Positions 1 to 5,211 of a stretch of DNA of 7,438 nucleotides are shown here, piece by piece; position 1 is the stretch's first letter, and the number at the start of each line of letters is the position of its first letter. The position numbers were made by a program, and so were the translations under genes. The DNA lies in contig DMJC01000194.1 in the NCBI GenBank assembly GCA_003451915.1, positions 1 through 7,438 of the forward strand, read 5' to 3'. This DNA is from Clostridiales bacterium (GTDB lineage: Bacteria > Bacillota > Clostridia > Saccharofermentanales > UBA5734). The notes under the pieces are model-generated. The model did no database searches and was not told the DNA's origin. It worked only from the letters and a program-made list of their open reading frames with translations.

Positions 1-98
1 ATGCTGATCCGGCTGGCGTTAATGTTGAGTGCCATTTCTGCAACAAGCACTATCATTTTGCACAGACCGACGTGGCTGAATTACTGGCCAATAACTGA
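1..98 (+). CDS. hslO: Hsp33 redox-regulated chaperone, C-terminal end only
   Basis: The frame whose first full codon begins at position 3 stays open to a TGA at 96-98. It reads ADPAGVNVECHFCNK, then HYHFAQTDVAELLANN. A CxxC pair in an EC-x-FC-N-x-x-Y-x-F context near the end of the protein is typical of Hsp33, whose four zinc-binding cysteines lie in a C-terminal redox switch. The CHFC here would be the second cysteine pair. Known role of the family: a cytoplasmic holdase chaperone activated by oxidative unfolding. Only about 31 residues are visible, so the call rests on this motif and its distance from the C terminus. The stop codon also supplies the TG of an extended -10 box for the next gene. 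Confidence 0.8.
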   Translation, partial: ADPAGVNVECHFCNKHYHFAQTDVAELLANN

Positions 99-104
99 TA
101 TAAT
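76..104 (+). promoter_or_regulatory. Probable sigma-A promoter of the pdaA-like gene
   Basis: A perfect TATAAT lies at 99-104, preceded by TG at 96-97, which makes an extended -10 (TGATATAAT). A weak -35 candidate, CTGAAT (3 of 6 to TTGACA), sits at 76-81 with a 17-bp spacer. Transcription would start near 111, leaving a leader of about 67 nt before the ATG at 178. The promoter overlaps the end of hslO. Confidence 0.5.
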
Positions 105-114
105 TGATTCGGTT

Positions 115-129
115 GCGACCTGAGGTCGC
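115..129. promoter_or_regulatory. Perfect palindrome just downstream of the promoter; possible operator or 5' hairpin
   Basis: GCGACCT-G-AGGTCGC has 7-bp arms around one central base. It begins about 11 bp after the -10 box, so it covers roughly +5 to +19 of the predicted transcript. A regulator bound here would block initiation; as RNA it would be a small 5' hairpin. No T-tract follows, so it is not a normal terminator for hslO. A second palindrome, GCCCATGGGC, lies at 148-157. I do not recognise either as a known regulator's site. Confidence 0.35.
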
Positions 130-177
130 GTCAGGGATTGCTGCAAAGCCCATGGGCCAATCAGACGGGGGGTCCGG

Positions 178-1167
178 ATGAAAACATTTATTCGTGTCAT
201 GCCGCTGATAGTGTTTGTCGCTTTTCTGCTGGCCATCCGGATCGGCGGCTGCCAGATATTCCCGGTTTTGCCTTCTGAATCAGGCACCCTGTCACCGACA
301 CCGGTTGTCAGCAGTACAGAAACTTCTGATTCTTCGCAAACCGTCAGTCATGAAACATCGGGTGCGTCTGTCGTGCCTTCCAAAACCGACAATACATCCC
401 TGCCGTCTGAAACAACTGTCATGCCTACCGCAACCGGGCCACTGTCCGACAACAATCAAAGCCTGGGCTGGAGTTTTACCTATGCCGATCCTGCCGGCCA
501 GGATATTCCCACCGGAATTCCTGACAGTGTGCGAAAAATGATCGACAAGTATAATGTCATCTGGCAGTTGCCGCTGACCGACCGCAAGGTCGTTTATCTG
601 ACCATGGATAATGGCTATGAATTCAATAATTATACAGGGCAGATCCTGGACACTGCAAAAATGAAGGGTGTGCCGATTACCTTCTTCATCATCGGTTCCT
701 ATCTGACCAATAACACAGATCTGGTCATCCGGATGGCCGAAGAGGGACACACGGTCGCAAATCATTCATATATTCATCCTGACACGGTCAAAATGCTTGA
801 TGAAAAAGGTGCAGAGGCAGTTATAGCAGATATTCACCGTTTAGAAACTGCTTATAAAGATTTAACCGGCCAGGATATGGTAAAACTATATCGGCCGCCA
901 TCGGGTGTTTACAGCGAGCGTTTGCTCGACCTGATGAGCAGGGAAGGCTATAAAACAGTGTTCTGGAGCTTTGCCTACAGTGACTGGCTGACCGACGACC
1001 AGCCCGATCCGGCCGAAGCCAAAGCTCGCATCCTTGGCCAGCTGCATAATGGCTCAATCATCTTGCTGCATGCCGTATCGAAAACGAACACGGAGCTTCT
1101 GCCGGAACTGATAGACGAAATCAGGGCACGAGGGTATGAATTTGCAAGTCTGGATGATATTCCTTGA
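178..1167 (+). CDS. pdaA: PdaA-like polysaccharide deacetylase (delta-lactam-biosynthetic de-N-acetylase family), exported
   Basis: The product has 329 residues. An N-terminal hydrophobic segment (about 7-20) ends in IGGC with Cys25, a possible lipobox, so it is probably secreted or lipid-anchored. A Ser/Thr/Pro-rich linker follows (about 30-90), then a NodB deacetylase domain (about 135-325). Motifs: TMDNG at 142-146 (the DN variant of TFDDG, typical of PdaA), HSYIHP with His196 and His200 as metal ligands, RPPSG at 239-243, FWSFAYSDW at 263-270, and LLH with His298. PdaA enzymes deacetylate N-acetylmuramic acid in peptidoglycan, allowing muramic delta-lactam to form in the spore cortex. PdaA of Bacillus is shorter; the linker explains the extra length. 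The start at 178 gives a proper signal sequence, but its ribosome site (GGGGGGT, 167-173, 4 nt away) is weak. Family assignment is firm; a role in sporulation is inferred. Confidence 0.82.
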   Translation: MKTFIRVMPLIVFVAFLLAIRIGGCQIFPVLPSESGTLSPTPVVSSTETSDSSQTVSHETSGASVVPSKTDNTSLPSETTVMPTATGPLSDNNQSLGWSFTYADPAGQDIPTGIPDSVRKMIDKYNVIWQLPLTDRKVVYLTMDNGYEFNNYTGQILDTAKMKGVPITFFIIGSYLTNNTDLVIRMAEEGHTVANHSYIHPDTVKMLDEKGAEAVIADIHRLETAYKDLTGQDMVKLYRPPSGVYSERLLDLMSREGYKTVFWSFAYSDWLTDDQPDPAEAKARILGQLHNGSIILLHAVSKTNTELLPELIDEIRARGYEFASLDDIP

Positions 1168-1175
1168 CTATCGTA

Positions 1176-1259
1176 ATGAAGAATGAAGGATGAAGAATGA
1201 AGGATGAAGAATGAAGAATGAAGAATGAAGGATGAAGAATGAAGAATGAAGGATGAAGG
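1176..1259 (+). repeat. Twelve tandem heptamers ATGAAGA/ATGAAGG
   Basis: Twelve exact 7-bp units run without a break, followed by a partial ATG at 1260-1262. Writing A for ATGAAGA and G for ATGAAGG, the order is A G A G A A A G A A G G. The array starts 8 bp after the pdaA-like stop codon. Positions 1184-1215 are perfectly complementary to 1356-1387. There is no ribosome binding site, so the Met-Lys-Asn/Asp-Glu peptides it could encode are not credible. Confidence 0.95.
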
Positions 1260-1284
1260 ATGTCGCTTCACGAGACTTCTTCAT

Positions 1285-1339
1285 GCAACGCAGGTGCTCT
1301 TCATGCGAGCGCAGCAAGCTTTTCATGCAACGAAGTTGC
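1285..1339. repeat. Array of three short hairpins separated by YYTTCAT (copy A)
   Basis: Three units: GCAACGCAGGTGC (1285-1297, one A-G mismatch in the stem), GCGAGCGCAGCAAGC (1305-1319, two inner purine-purine mismatches), and GCAACGAAGTTGC (1327-1339, perfect stem). The separators are TCTTCAT and TTTTCAT, and TCTTCAT also precedes the first. Each loop is GCA or GAA closed by a C-G pair. A degenerate unit may precede at 1262-1276. The same module recurs at 5228-5303. Confidence 0.85.
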
Positions 1340-1395
1340 CCTTCATTTTTCATTTTTCATTCTTCATCCTTCATTCTTCATCCTTCACCTTTCAC
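1340..1395 (-). repeat. Eight tandem heptamers YYTTCAY (opposite orientation)
   Basis: The units are CCTTCAT, TTTTCAT twice, TCTTCAT, CCTTCAT, TCTTCAT, CCTTCAC and CTTTCAC. On the minus strand they read ATGAARR or GTGAARR, so they are an inverted counterpart of the array at 1176-1259. They follow directly on the last hairpin of copy A, and the heptamer is the same as the separator between those hairpins. The last units are more diverged than the first. Confidence 0.92.
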
Positions 1396-1424
1396 TTGAA
1401 AAATTTCCACAAACTTGAAAAATT
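1394..1424. repeat. Direct repeat ACTTGAAAAATT beside the insertion sequence
   Basis: Two identical 12-mers lie at 1394-1405 and 1413-1424, 19 bp apart, in AT-rich sequence between the heptamer array and the left end of the insertion sequence at 1429. No copy is seen on the right side of the insertion, so they are not a target duplication. Function unknown. Confidence 0.6.
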
Positions 1425-1428
1425 CTTC

Positions 1429-1488
1429 TGTCAACGGTCAGCGAAAATGTCATGGGTAGCAGCAGATAACTGATCAGGGAAAATGTCA
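1429..1488. repeat. Left end of the insertion sequence: terminal inverted repeat with doubled motif
   Basis: The outer motif TCAGCGAAAATGTCATGG is at 1438-1455 and the inner motif TCAGGGAAAATGTCA at 1474-1488, in the same orientation with a 36-bp period. These are likely transposase binding sites. The region also encodes the last residues of the transposase, whose stop codon (complement of 1431-1433) lies 2 bp from the tip. Confidence 0.8.
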
Positions 1489-2783
1489 CCTTTTCGTTTC
1501 TTAGAATAGAAAATATCTGTGTAATCGCGCCATGGCGAGTGGGGATTATACGGCTTTGAAACTGCAGATTTTTTTACTTCCGGTTTCGGGGTGGCATGGA
1601 CTTTTTGTTTTGGCTGAAGCAATACTGGTTTAAAAACAAGACCTTTGAAAACAACCTGAATGCCGATGTTTTTACTGGTCGCAACGACAAGCGTGTCATG
1701 GGGCATGGCTGGAATCCTTTCACCATTAGCGTTGGCAGGCAGAGTGAACTTTTGATTATTGAACGAGAAGGACAGGCCTGAATCGAGCTTTCGGGTTGTA
1801 TGCCTGGCAAAGATCAGCTGCATCTGCCAGGCATCATGTTTGGGCAGATACACCTTGTCCGGACTGGCGGGCTGAACGGCGAACTTGCGGTTATAGTAAG
1901 GGATGTAGTTTCTGAGGAACTCGTTGGCTTGTTCGATTGTGGTGACGCCCTGGCGTTTCATGTCCTTGGGCAAACGGTCCTGCAGGGTTCCCCAGAGCCG
2001 TTCTATACAGCCTTTGGCCTGAGGCGACCGGGCGATAATCAGGAGGATATTGAGTTCCTTCAGCGCCCTGGCAAAATGAGGCTGTTTTTCAAACTGGCCA
2101 TCCAGTTCTTCCGCCAGCGTCAGCTTCTGCTTGGTTTTGCTGTCGTAAGCGAAAATCGTTCGGGCATCCGTATAGATCTCCCGGGGCAAATGCCCGTCGT
2201 GATTCATTTGGAACATCAGCTCGCAGTAGCCTTCGAACGTTTCTTCTTTTTCGAAATGCAGAGCCAGGATTCGATCCGTTGCGTCGTCAACAGCACCGTG
2301 CAAATGGAGATATGAGCCTGTACCCAGCCAGTCAAAGCCGGAAGCATCCATCTCGACCAATTCCCCCTCGTGGGTGCGGGCATCCCTGGATCGATGTTTC
2401 TTGGGCCGACGCTTGGCCTTGGGAGACTTGATGCCTTGCGCTTTAAGGTATCTTGCCAAGGTGCTGACACCAACAAAGATCCCCTTTTCCTCGGCGAACA
2501 CATCCGTGGCATGGCAGAAATTATAGCCAGTCAACTCGGTCTGGTAGACTTCAAGCAAAGTCCTGGCAATCTGCGGGTCTAATGTATTAGTCGGTTTGAC
2601 ACCCCTGCTGTGATGCAAAACACTCATGACCCCATGCGCAGCTGCCTCCGCTTTCAGCCGCTGAACCTGTCTGACACTGAGGTCAAGGAGTTCCGCAGCC
2701 TGCCCGTTGTTGTAACGACCGGCCAGCAGTTCCTCCACTATGGTTACTTTTCGAGCTTCCTGTTTTGTCATTTCGTATTTCAT
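1431..2783 (-). CDS. DDE transposase of an ISNCY/IS1202-type insertion sequence
   Basis: The product has 450 residues, full length for this type. An N-terminal helix-turn-helix (about 12-45, NNGQAAELLDLSVRQVQRLK) should bind the element ends. An integrase-like catalytic core follows, with a plausible triad Asp146 (VEMDASG), Asp206 (YTDARTIF) and Glu261 (QAKGCIERLWGTLQDRL). The C-terminal part contains YNRKFAVQP (297-305) and a HSPWRDY segment. The enzyme would cut and join the element ends. There is no frameshift or missing catalytic residue, so it may be active. The start is uncertain: GAGAGG abuts the ATG at 2783 with no spacing, while Met5 (codon at 2771-2769) is 12 nt from it. The gene is opposite in direction to all its neighbours. 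The IS1202 group is a best guess from overall pattern. Confidence 0.85.
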   Translation of the reverse strand: MKYEMTKQEARKVTIVEELLAGRYNNGQAAELLDLSVRQVQRLKAEAAAHGVMSVLHHSRGVKPTNTLDPQIARTLLEVYQTELTGYNFCHATDVFAEEKGIFVGVSTLARYLKAQGIKSPKAKRRPKKHRSRDARTHEGELVEMDASGFDWLGTGSYLHLHGAVDDATDRILALHFEKEETFEGYCELMFQMNHDGHLPREIYTDARTIFAYDSKTKQKLTLAEELDGQFEKQPHFARALKELNILLIIARSPQAKGCIERLWGTLQDRLPKDMKRQGVTTIEQANEFLRNYIPYYNRKFAVQPASPDKVYLPKHDAWQMQLIFARHTTRKLDSGLSFSFNNQKFTLPANANGERIPAMPHDTLVVATSKNIGIQVVFKGLVFKPVLLQPKQKVHATPKPEVKKSAVSKPYNPHSPWRDYTDIFYSKKRKGDIFPDQLSAATHDIFADR

Positions 2784-2789
2784 CCTCTC

Positions 2790-2818
2790 ATTATATCGGT
2801 TGTGCTGAGGGATGACAT
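2790..2818 (-). promoter_or_regulatory. Candidate inner promoter of the transposase gene
   Basis: On the minus strand a perfect TATAAT occupies 2795-2790. Seventeen bp upstream is ATGTCA (2818-2813, 4 of 6 to TTGACA), which is the end of the inner terminal motif. The -10 box ends only 6 nt before the ATG, so this promoter would give an almost leaderless transcript. Confidence 0.4.
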
Positions 2819-2863
2819 TTTCCCTGACGAGTTATACCATGACATTATCGCTGATCAACCACA
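2813..2863. repeat. Right end of the insertion sequence: terminal inverted repeat with doubled motif
   Basis: Read inward on the minus strand, it begins TGT at 2863, then the outer motif TCAGCGATAATGTCATGG (2854-2837) and the inner motif TCAGGGAAAATGTCA (2827-2813). The period between motifs is 27 bp here, against 36 bp at the left end. The transposase promoter candidates lie in this end. Confidence 0.8.
2831..2858 (-). promoter_or_regulatory. Candidate outer promoter of the transposase gene
   Basis: On the minus strand TTGATC (2858-2853, 4 of 6) and TATAAC (2836-2831, 5 of 6) are 16 bp apart, and TG-G precedes the -10 box as in an extended -10. The -35 box overlaps the outer terminal motif, and the transcript would start near 2824 inside the inner motif. 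Transposase bound to its own ends could therefore repress it. Confidence 0.45.
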
Positions 2864-2880
2864 ATCCTTCACTAATATGC

Positions 2881-2909
2881 TTGATTTAGATAGAGCTTCG
2901 TGATACAAT
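2881..2909 (+). promoter_or_regulatory. Promoter of rpsB-tsf
   Basis: TTGATT (2881-2886) and TACAAT (2904-2909) are separated by 17 bp, with TG at 2901-2902 making an extended -10 (TGATACAAT). This is the best-formed promoter in the window. Transcription should start near 2916, giving a leader of about 96 nt. The insertion sequence ends 18 bp upstream of the -35 box, so the core promoter appears intact. Confidence 0.75.
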
Positions 2910-2929
2910 TGCCACGGTTCAAATACACA

Positions 2930-2985
2930 CATGGGATAGCTGTGCCTGTTGCCCTGATTTGATCAGATCCGGCTGCACACCCATG
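2930..2985 (+). promoter_or_regulatory. Folded 5' leader of rpsB; possible S2 control element
   Basis: The leader can form one long irregular stem: CATGGG (2930-2935) with CCCATG (2980-2985), a 5-nt bulge, TGTGC (2941-2945) with GCACA (2975-2979), an internal loop, GCC (2951-2953) with GGC (2971-2973), then CTGAT (2954-2958) with ATCAG (2962-2966) around a TTG loop. It ends directly before GGAGGA (2985-2990) and 11 nt before the rpsB ribosome site AGGAGGA (2997-3003). In E. coli the rpsB-tsf operon is controlled by S2 binding its leader; whether that holds here is inference. I do not recognise a catalogued motif. Confidence 0.4.
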
Positions 2986-3011
2986 GAGGAAAAAACAGGA
3001 GGAAACCAACC

Positions 3012-3761
3012 ATGGCCGTTATCAGTATGAAACAGCTCTTAGAAGCAGGTGTCCATTTCGGACATCAGACCCGCCGCTGGAACCCCAAAATGGCGGAGTA
3101 CATTTACACCGAGCGCAACGGAATCTACATCATTGACCTGCAGAAGACCGTCCGCAAGGTCGACGAGGCCTACATGGCCGTCCGTCAGATCGCGATGAAT
3201 GGCGGCACGATGCTGTTCGTCGGCACCAAAAAGCAGGCTCAGGATTCGATCCGCGAAGAGGCCGAGCGCTGTGGCATGTATTTCATCAACAACCGCTGGC
3301 TGGGCGGCACACTTACCAACTTTGCCACCATCCGAAAACGTATCAATCGCTTGACCGAACTGACTGCCATGCAGAACAATGGGACGTTCGATGTTCTTCC
3401 CAAAAAGGAAGTCGCCAAGCTCAAGCTGGAGATGGAGAAACTTGAGAAAAACCTCGGCGGTATCAAGACCATGAATCGCCTGCCTACCTGCATGTTCGTC
3501 GTTGATCCGCGCAAAGAGCATATTGCTGTGCTCGAAGCCCGCCGTCTGGGCATCCCGATTGTCGGCATCGTTGACACCAACTGCGATCCCGAGGAAGTTG
3601 ACTTCGTCATTCCCGGTAACGATGACGCCATCCGTGCAGTCAAACTGATCGCCGGCAAACTTGCCGATGCGATCATTGAAGGCCGCCAGGGCGAACAGCT
3701 CGAAGCCGCCGACAGTGCTGACTTGTCGTCAGACGAAGCTGCCAAAATCGACGAAGATTAA
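3012..3761 (+). CDS. rpsB: 30S ribosomal protein S2
   Basis: The product has 249 residues, normal for bacterial S2. It opens with [19 protein letters not shown] and [12 protein letters not shown], the S2 family signature. [12 protein letters not shown] (about 69-80), [15 protein letters not shown] (about 92-106) and the C-terminal [14 protein letters not shown] and [12 protein letters not shown] stretches are also typical. S2 binds late to the back of the 30S subunit and is needed for S1 docking and translation initiation. The start is fixed by AGGAGGA at 2997-3003, 8 nt before ATG. tsf follows after 39 bp, forming the usual rpsB-tsf operon. The acidic C-terminal tail is unremarkable. Confidence 0.98.
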   Translation: MAVISMKQLLEAGVHFGHQTRRWNPKMAEYIYTERNGIYIIDLQKTVRKVDEAYMAVRQIAMNGGTMLFVGTKKQAQDSIREEAERCGMYFINNRWLGGTLTNFATIRKRINRLTELTAMQNNGTFDVLPKKEVAKLKLEMEKLEKNLGGIKTMNRLPTCMFVVDPRKEHIAVLEARRLGIPIVGIVDTNCDPEEVDFVIPGNDDAIRAVKLIAGKLADAIIEGRQGEQLEAADSADLSSDEAAKIDED

Positions 3762-3800
3762 TCATTAATAGATATTTATCCACGACAGGAGGATTTAAAC

Positions 3801-4448
3801 ATGGCTGTAACAGTTGATATGATCAAAGAACTGCGTGAAAAGACCGGATCCGGCATGATGGACTGCAAAAAGGCTTTGACCGAGACCAGCGGCGATATGG
3901 AAAAAGCCATCATCTGGCTACGTGAAAAGGGCATCAGCTCAGCAGATAAGAAAATGACCCGCATCGCCGCGGAAGGCATTGTTGATGCTTATATTCATGC
4001 CGGTGGCCGCGTTGGCGTTCTGATCGAAGTCAACATCGAAACCGACTTTGCTGCTAAAAACGAAGATTTCCGCAAAATGGTCCGTGATATCGCAATGCAG
4101 GTTGCCGCGATGAAGCCGCTCTGGGTCTCCAAAGCTGAGGTGCCGGCTGATGCGCTGGAAAAAGAGCGTGAAATCGTCCGTAACCAGGCTTTAAACGAAG
4201 GCAAGCCGGAAAAAATCGTCGATAAAATCGTTGAAGGCCGCCTTTCTAAGTTTTATGAGGAAAACTGCCTGCTCGAGCAGCCTTTCGTCAAGGATGACTC
4301 CAAGACGATCGGCACTCTGGTCAAAGAAATGATCGCCACCATCGGAGAAAACATCACGGTCCGCCGCTTCGTCCGCTTTGAAATGGGCGAGGGCTTGCAG
4401 AAAAAAGAAGAGAATTTCGCTGATGAGGTCATGAAGCAGATCAAATAA
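3801..4448 (+). CDS. tsf: Elongation factor Ts, short form
   Basis: EF-Ts is the guanine-nucleotide exchange factor that recharges EF-Tu with GTP during translation. The 215 residues comprise an N-terminal UBA-like domain (about 1-55, [19 protein letters not shown]) and a single core module (about 56-200). The core has [11 protein letters not shown] at 80-90, close to the ETDFVA signature but with Ala84 for Val, and [25 protein letters not shown] sequence near 145-165. E. coli EF-Ts has about 280 residues; the short form resembles those of Thermus, cyanobacteria and some clostridia, which lack part of the duplicated core. AGGAGGA at 3787-3793 lies 7 nt before ATG. A strong terminator follows the stop codon. 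Confidence 0.97.
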   Translation: MAVTVDMIKELREKTGSGMMDCKKALTETSGDMEKAIIWLREKGISSADKKMTRIAAEGIVDAYIHAGGRVGVLIEVNIETDFAAKNEDFRKMVRDIAMQVAAMKPLWVSKAEVPADALEKEREIVRNQALNEGKPEKIVDKIVEGRLSKFYEENCLLEQPFVKDDSKTIGTLVKEMIATIGENITVRRFVRFEMGEGLQKKEENFADEVMKQIK

Positions 4449-4464
4449 TTGATCAGTCACCTAG

Positions 4465-4493
4465 AGGAACATGCTCCGCATGTTCCTTTTTTT
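4465..4493 (+). terminator. Intrinsic terminator after tsf
   Basis: A perfect 10-bp stem, AGGAACATGC (4465-4474) with GCATGTTCCT (4478-4487), has a TCC loop and runs into seven T residues (4487-4493). It begins 16 nt after the tsf stop codon and ends 12 nt before the pyrH ATG. It should end most rpsB-tsf transcripts, or act as an attenuator for pyrH. Confidence 0.9.
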
Positions 4494-4505
4494 CAGGAGG
4501 TTCCT

Positions 4506-5210
4506 ATGACAATCAAATACAAGCGCATCCTGCTGAAACTGAGTGGTGAAGCTTTGGCCGGCAGTAAAAGCCAGGGTATCGACAATGAGACTTTAAAAAT
4601 TATCGGTTCGACCATTTATCGGCTGACTCAGCTCGGTGTCGAGGTCGGTATCGTCGTTGGCGGCGGCAACTTCTGGCGAGGCCGCAGCAGCGAGGGGATG
4701 GACCGTGTCACAGCCGACCACATCGGTATGCTCGGCACAGCCATGAATGCCCTTGCCTTATCTGACGCGCTTGAACAGGCTGGTTGCGTGACCCGCGTGC
4801 TCAGTGCGATCGAAATGCGCCAGTTCTGCGAACCCTATATCCGCAAACGCGCCGTCCGCCACCTGGAAAAAGGCCGAGTTGTCATCTTTGCCTGCGGGAC
4901 CGGCAATCCTTTCTTCTCGACCGACACAGCGGCAGCCTTGCGTGCCTCGGAAATTGAAGCCGATATCATGCTCAAAGCCACGATGGTCGACGGTGTTTAC
5001 AATAAAGACCCGCGCAAACACCCAGACGCCATCCGTTACACCACAGTCAGCCACAATGAAGTTCTGCAGCTGAACCTCGGTATCATGGATGCGACAGCCG
5101 CTGCACTCTGCCGTGACAACCAGGTAGCCATCGCTGTATTCAGCATGGAAGATCCTGAAAACATCATCCGCATCGTCTGCGGCGATGATATCGGAACTAT
5201 TGTAAGTTAA
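4506..5210 (+). CDS. pyrH: UMP kinase
   Basis: UMP kinase phosphorylates UMP to UDP with ATP, in de novo pyrimidine nucleotide synthesis; it is a cytoplasmic hexamer of the amino-acid kinase fold. The 234 residues carry the expected motifs: KLSGEAL (11-17), VGGGNFWRG (51-59), [11 protein letters not shown] (71-81), [17 protein letters not shown] (131-147), [15 protein letters not shown] (157-171) and [11 protein letters not shown] (194-204). The start at 4506 is set by AGGAGG at 4495-4500, 5 nt upstream. A longer in-frame reading from TTG at 4449 would pass through the terminator and is rejected. No promoter fits between the terminator and the ATG, so transcription must come from read-through or from a promoter within or before tsf. 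Confidence 0.97.
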   Translation: MTIKYKRILLKLSGEALAGSKSQGIDNETLKIIGSTIYRLTQLGVEVGIVVGGGNFWRGRSSEGMDRVTADHIGMLGTAMNALALSDALEQAGCVTRVLSAIEMRQFCEPYIRKRAVRHLEKGRVVIFACGTGNPFFSTDTAAALRASEIEADIMLKATMVDGVYNKDPRKHPDAIRYTTVSHNEVLQLNLGIMDATAAALCRDNQVAIAVFSMEDPENIIRIVCGDDIGTIVS

Positions 5211-5211
5211 G

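Larger units (their letters stand above)
1429..2863 (-). mobile_element. Complete insertion sequence, ISNCY/IS1202 type, 1435 bp
   Basis: The ends were set by comparing the two flanks. From 1429 inward and from 2863 inward on the other strand, both ends begin TGT, and both have TCAGCGAWAATGTCATGG at the same offset of 9 bp (1438-1455 and 2837-2854). Over 27 bp the ends match at 21 positions. A second inner motif, TCAGGGAAAATGTCA, is present at each end (1474-1488 and 2813-2827). One intact transposase gene fills the element. No convincing target-site duplication is visible: the flanks are ATTCTTC before 1429 and ATCCTTC after 2863, 6 of 7 bp alike, and do not match further. The element lies between the repeat island and the rpsB promoter. 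Exact boundaries are inferred from symmetry. Confidence 0.82.

Noticed and set aside
1..123. Open frame from ATG at position 1 (40 codons)
   Set aside because: The third frame encodes a recognisable Hsp33 C terminus with CHFC over the same bases, so this frame is a shadow.
115..129. Intrinsic terminator for hslO
   Set aside because: The palindrome is followed by GTCAGGG rather than a T-tract, and it lies downstream of a promoter.
1285..1339. CRISPR-like array
   Set aside because: The repeated part is only a 5-7 nt separator, the variable parts are short palindromes of 13-15 nt rather than unique spacers, and there are no cas genes.
1394..1428. dif/Xer-type recombination site at the paired ACTTGAAAAATT sequences
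   Set aside because: They are direct rather than inverted 12-mers, and they do not match the Firmicutes dif pattern that I know.
1168..1473. Small reading frames in both directions through the heptamer arrays (FILHSS- and MKDEG-type peptides)
   Set aside because: They are simple translations of the 7-bp repeat, with no ribosome sites or family resemblance.
1800..2315. Plus-strand 171-codon frame within the insertion sequence
   Set aside because: It is antisense to the conserved catalytic core of the transposase, and its translation resembles no family.
2983..3030. Short upstream reading frame (15 codons) overlapping the rpsB start
   Set aside because: The ATG lies in the leader stem and has no ribosome site at a proper distance. 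The match of ATG to the leader looks like chance.
4449..4505. Longer pyrH start at TTG 4449
   Set aside because: It would translate through the intrinsic terminator and the pyrH ribosome site, and the added residues do not belong to the UMP kinase family.
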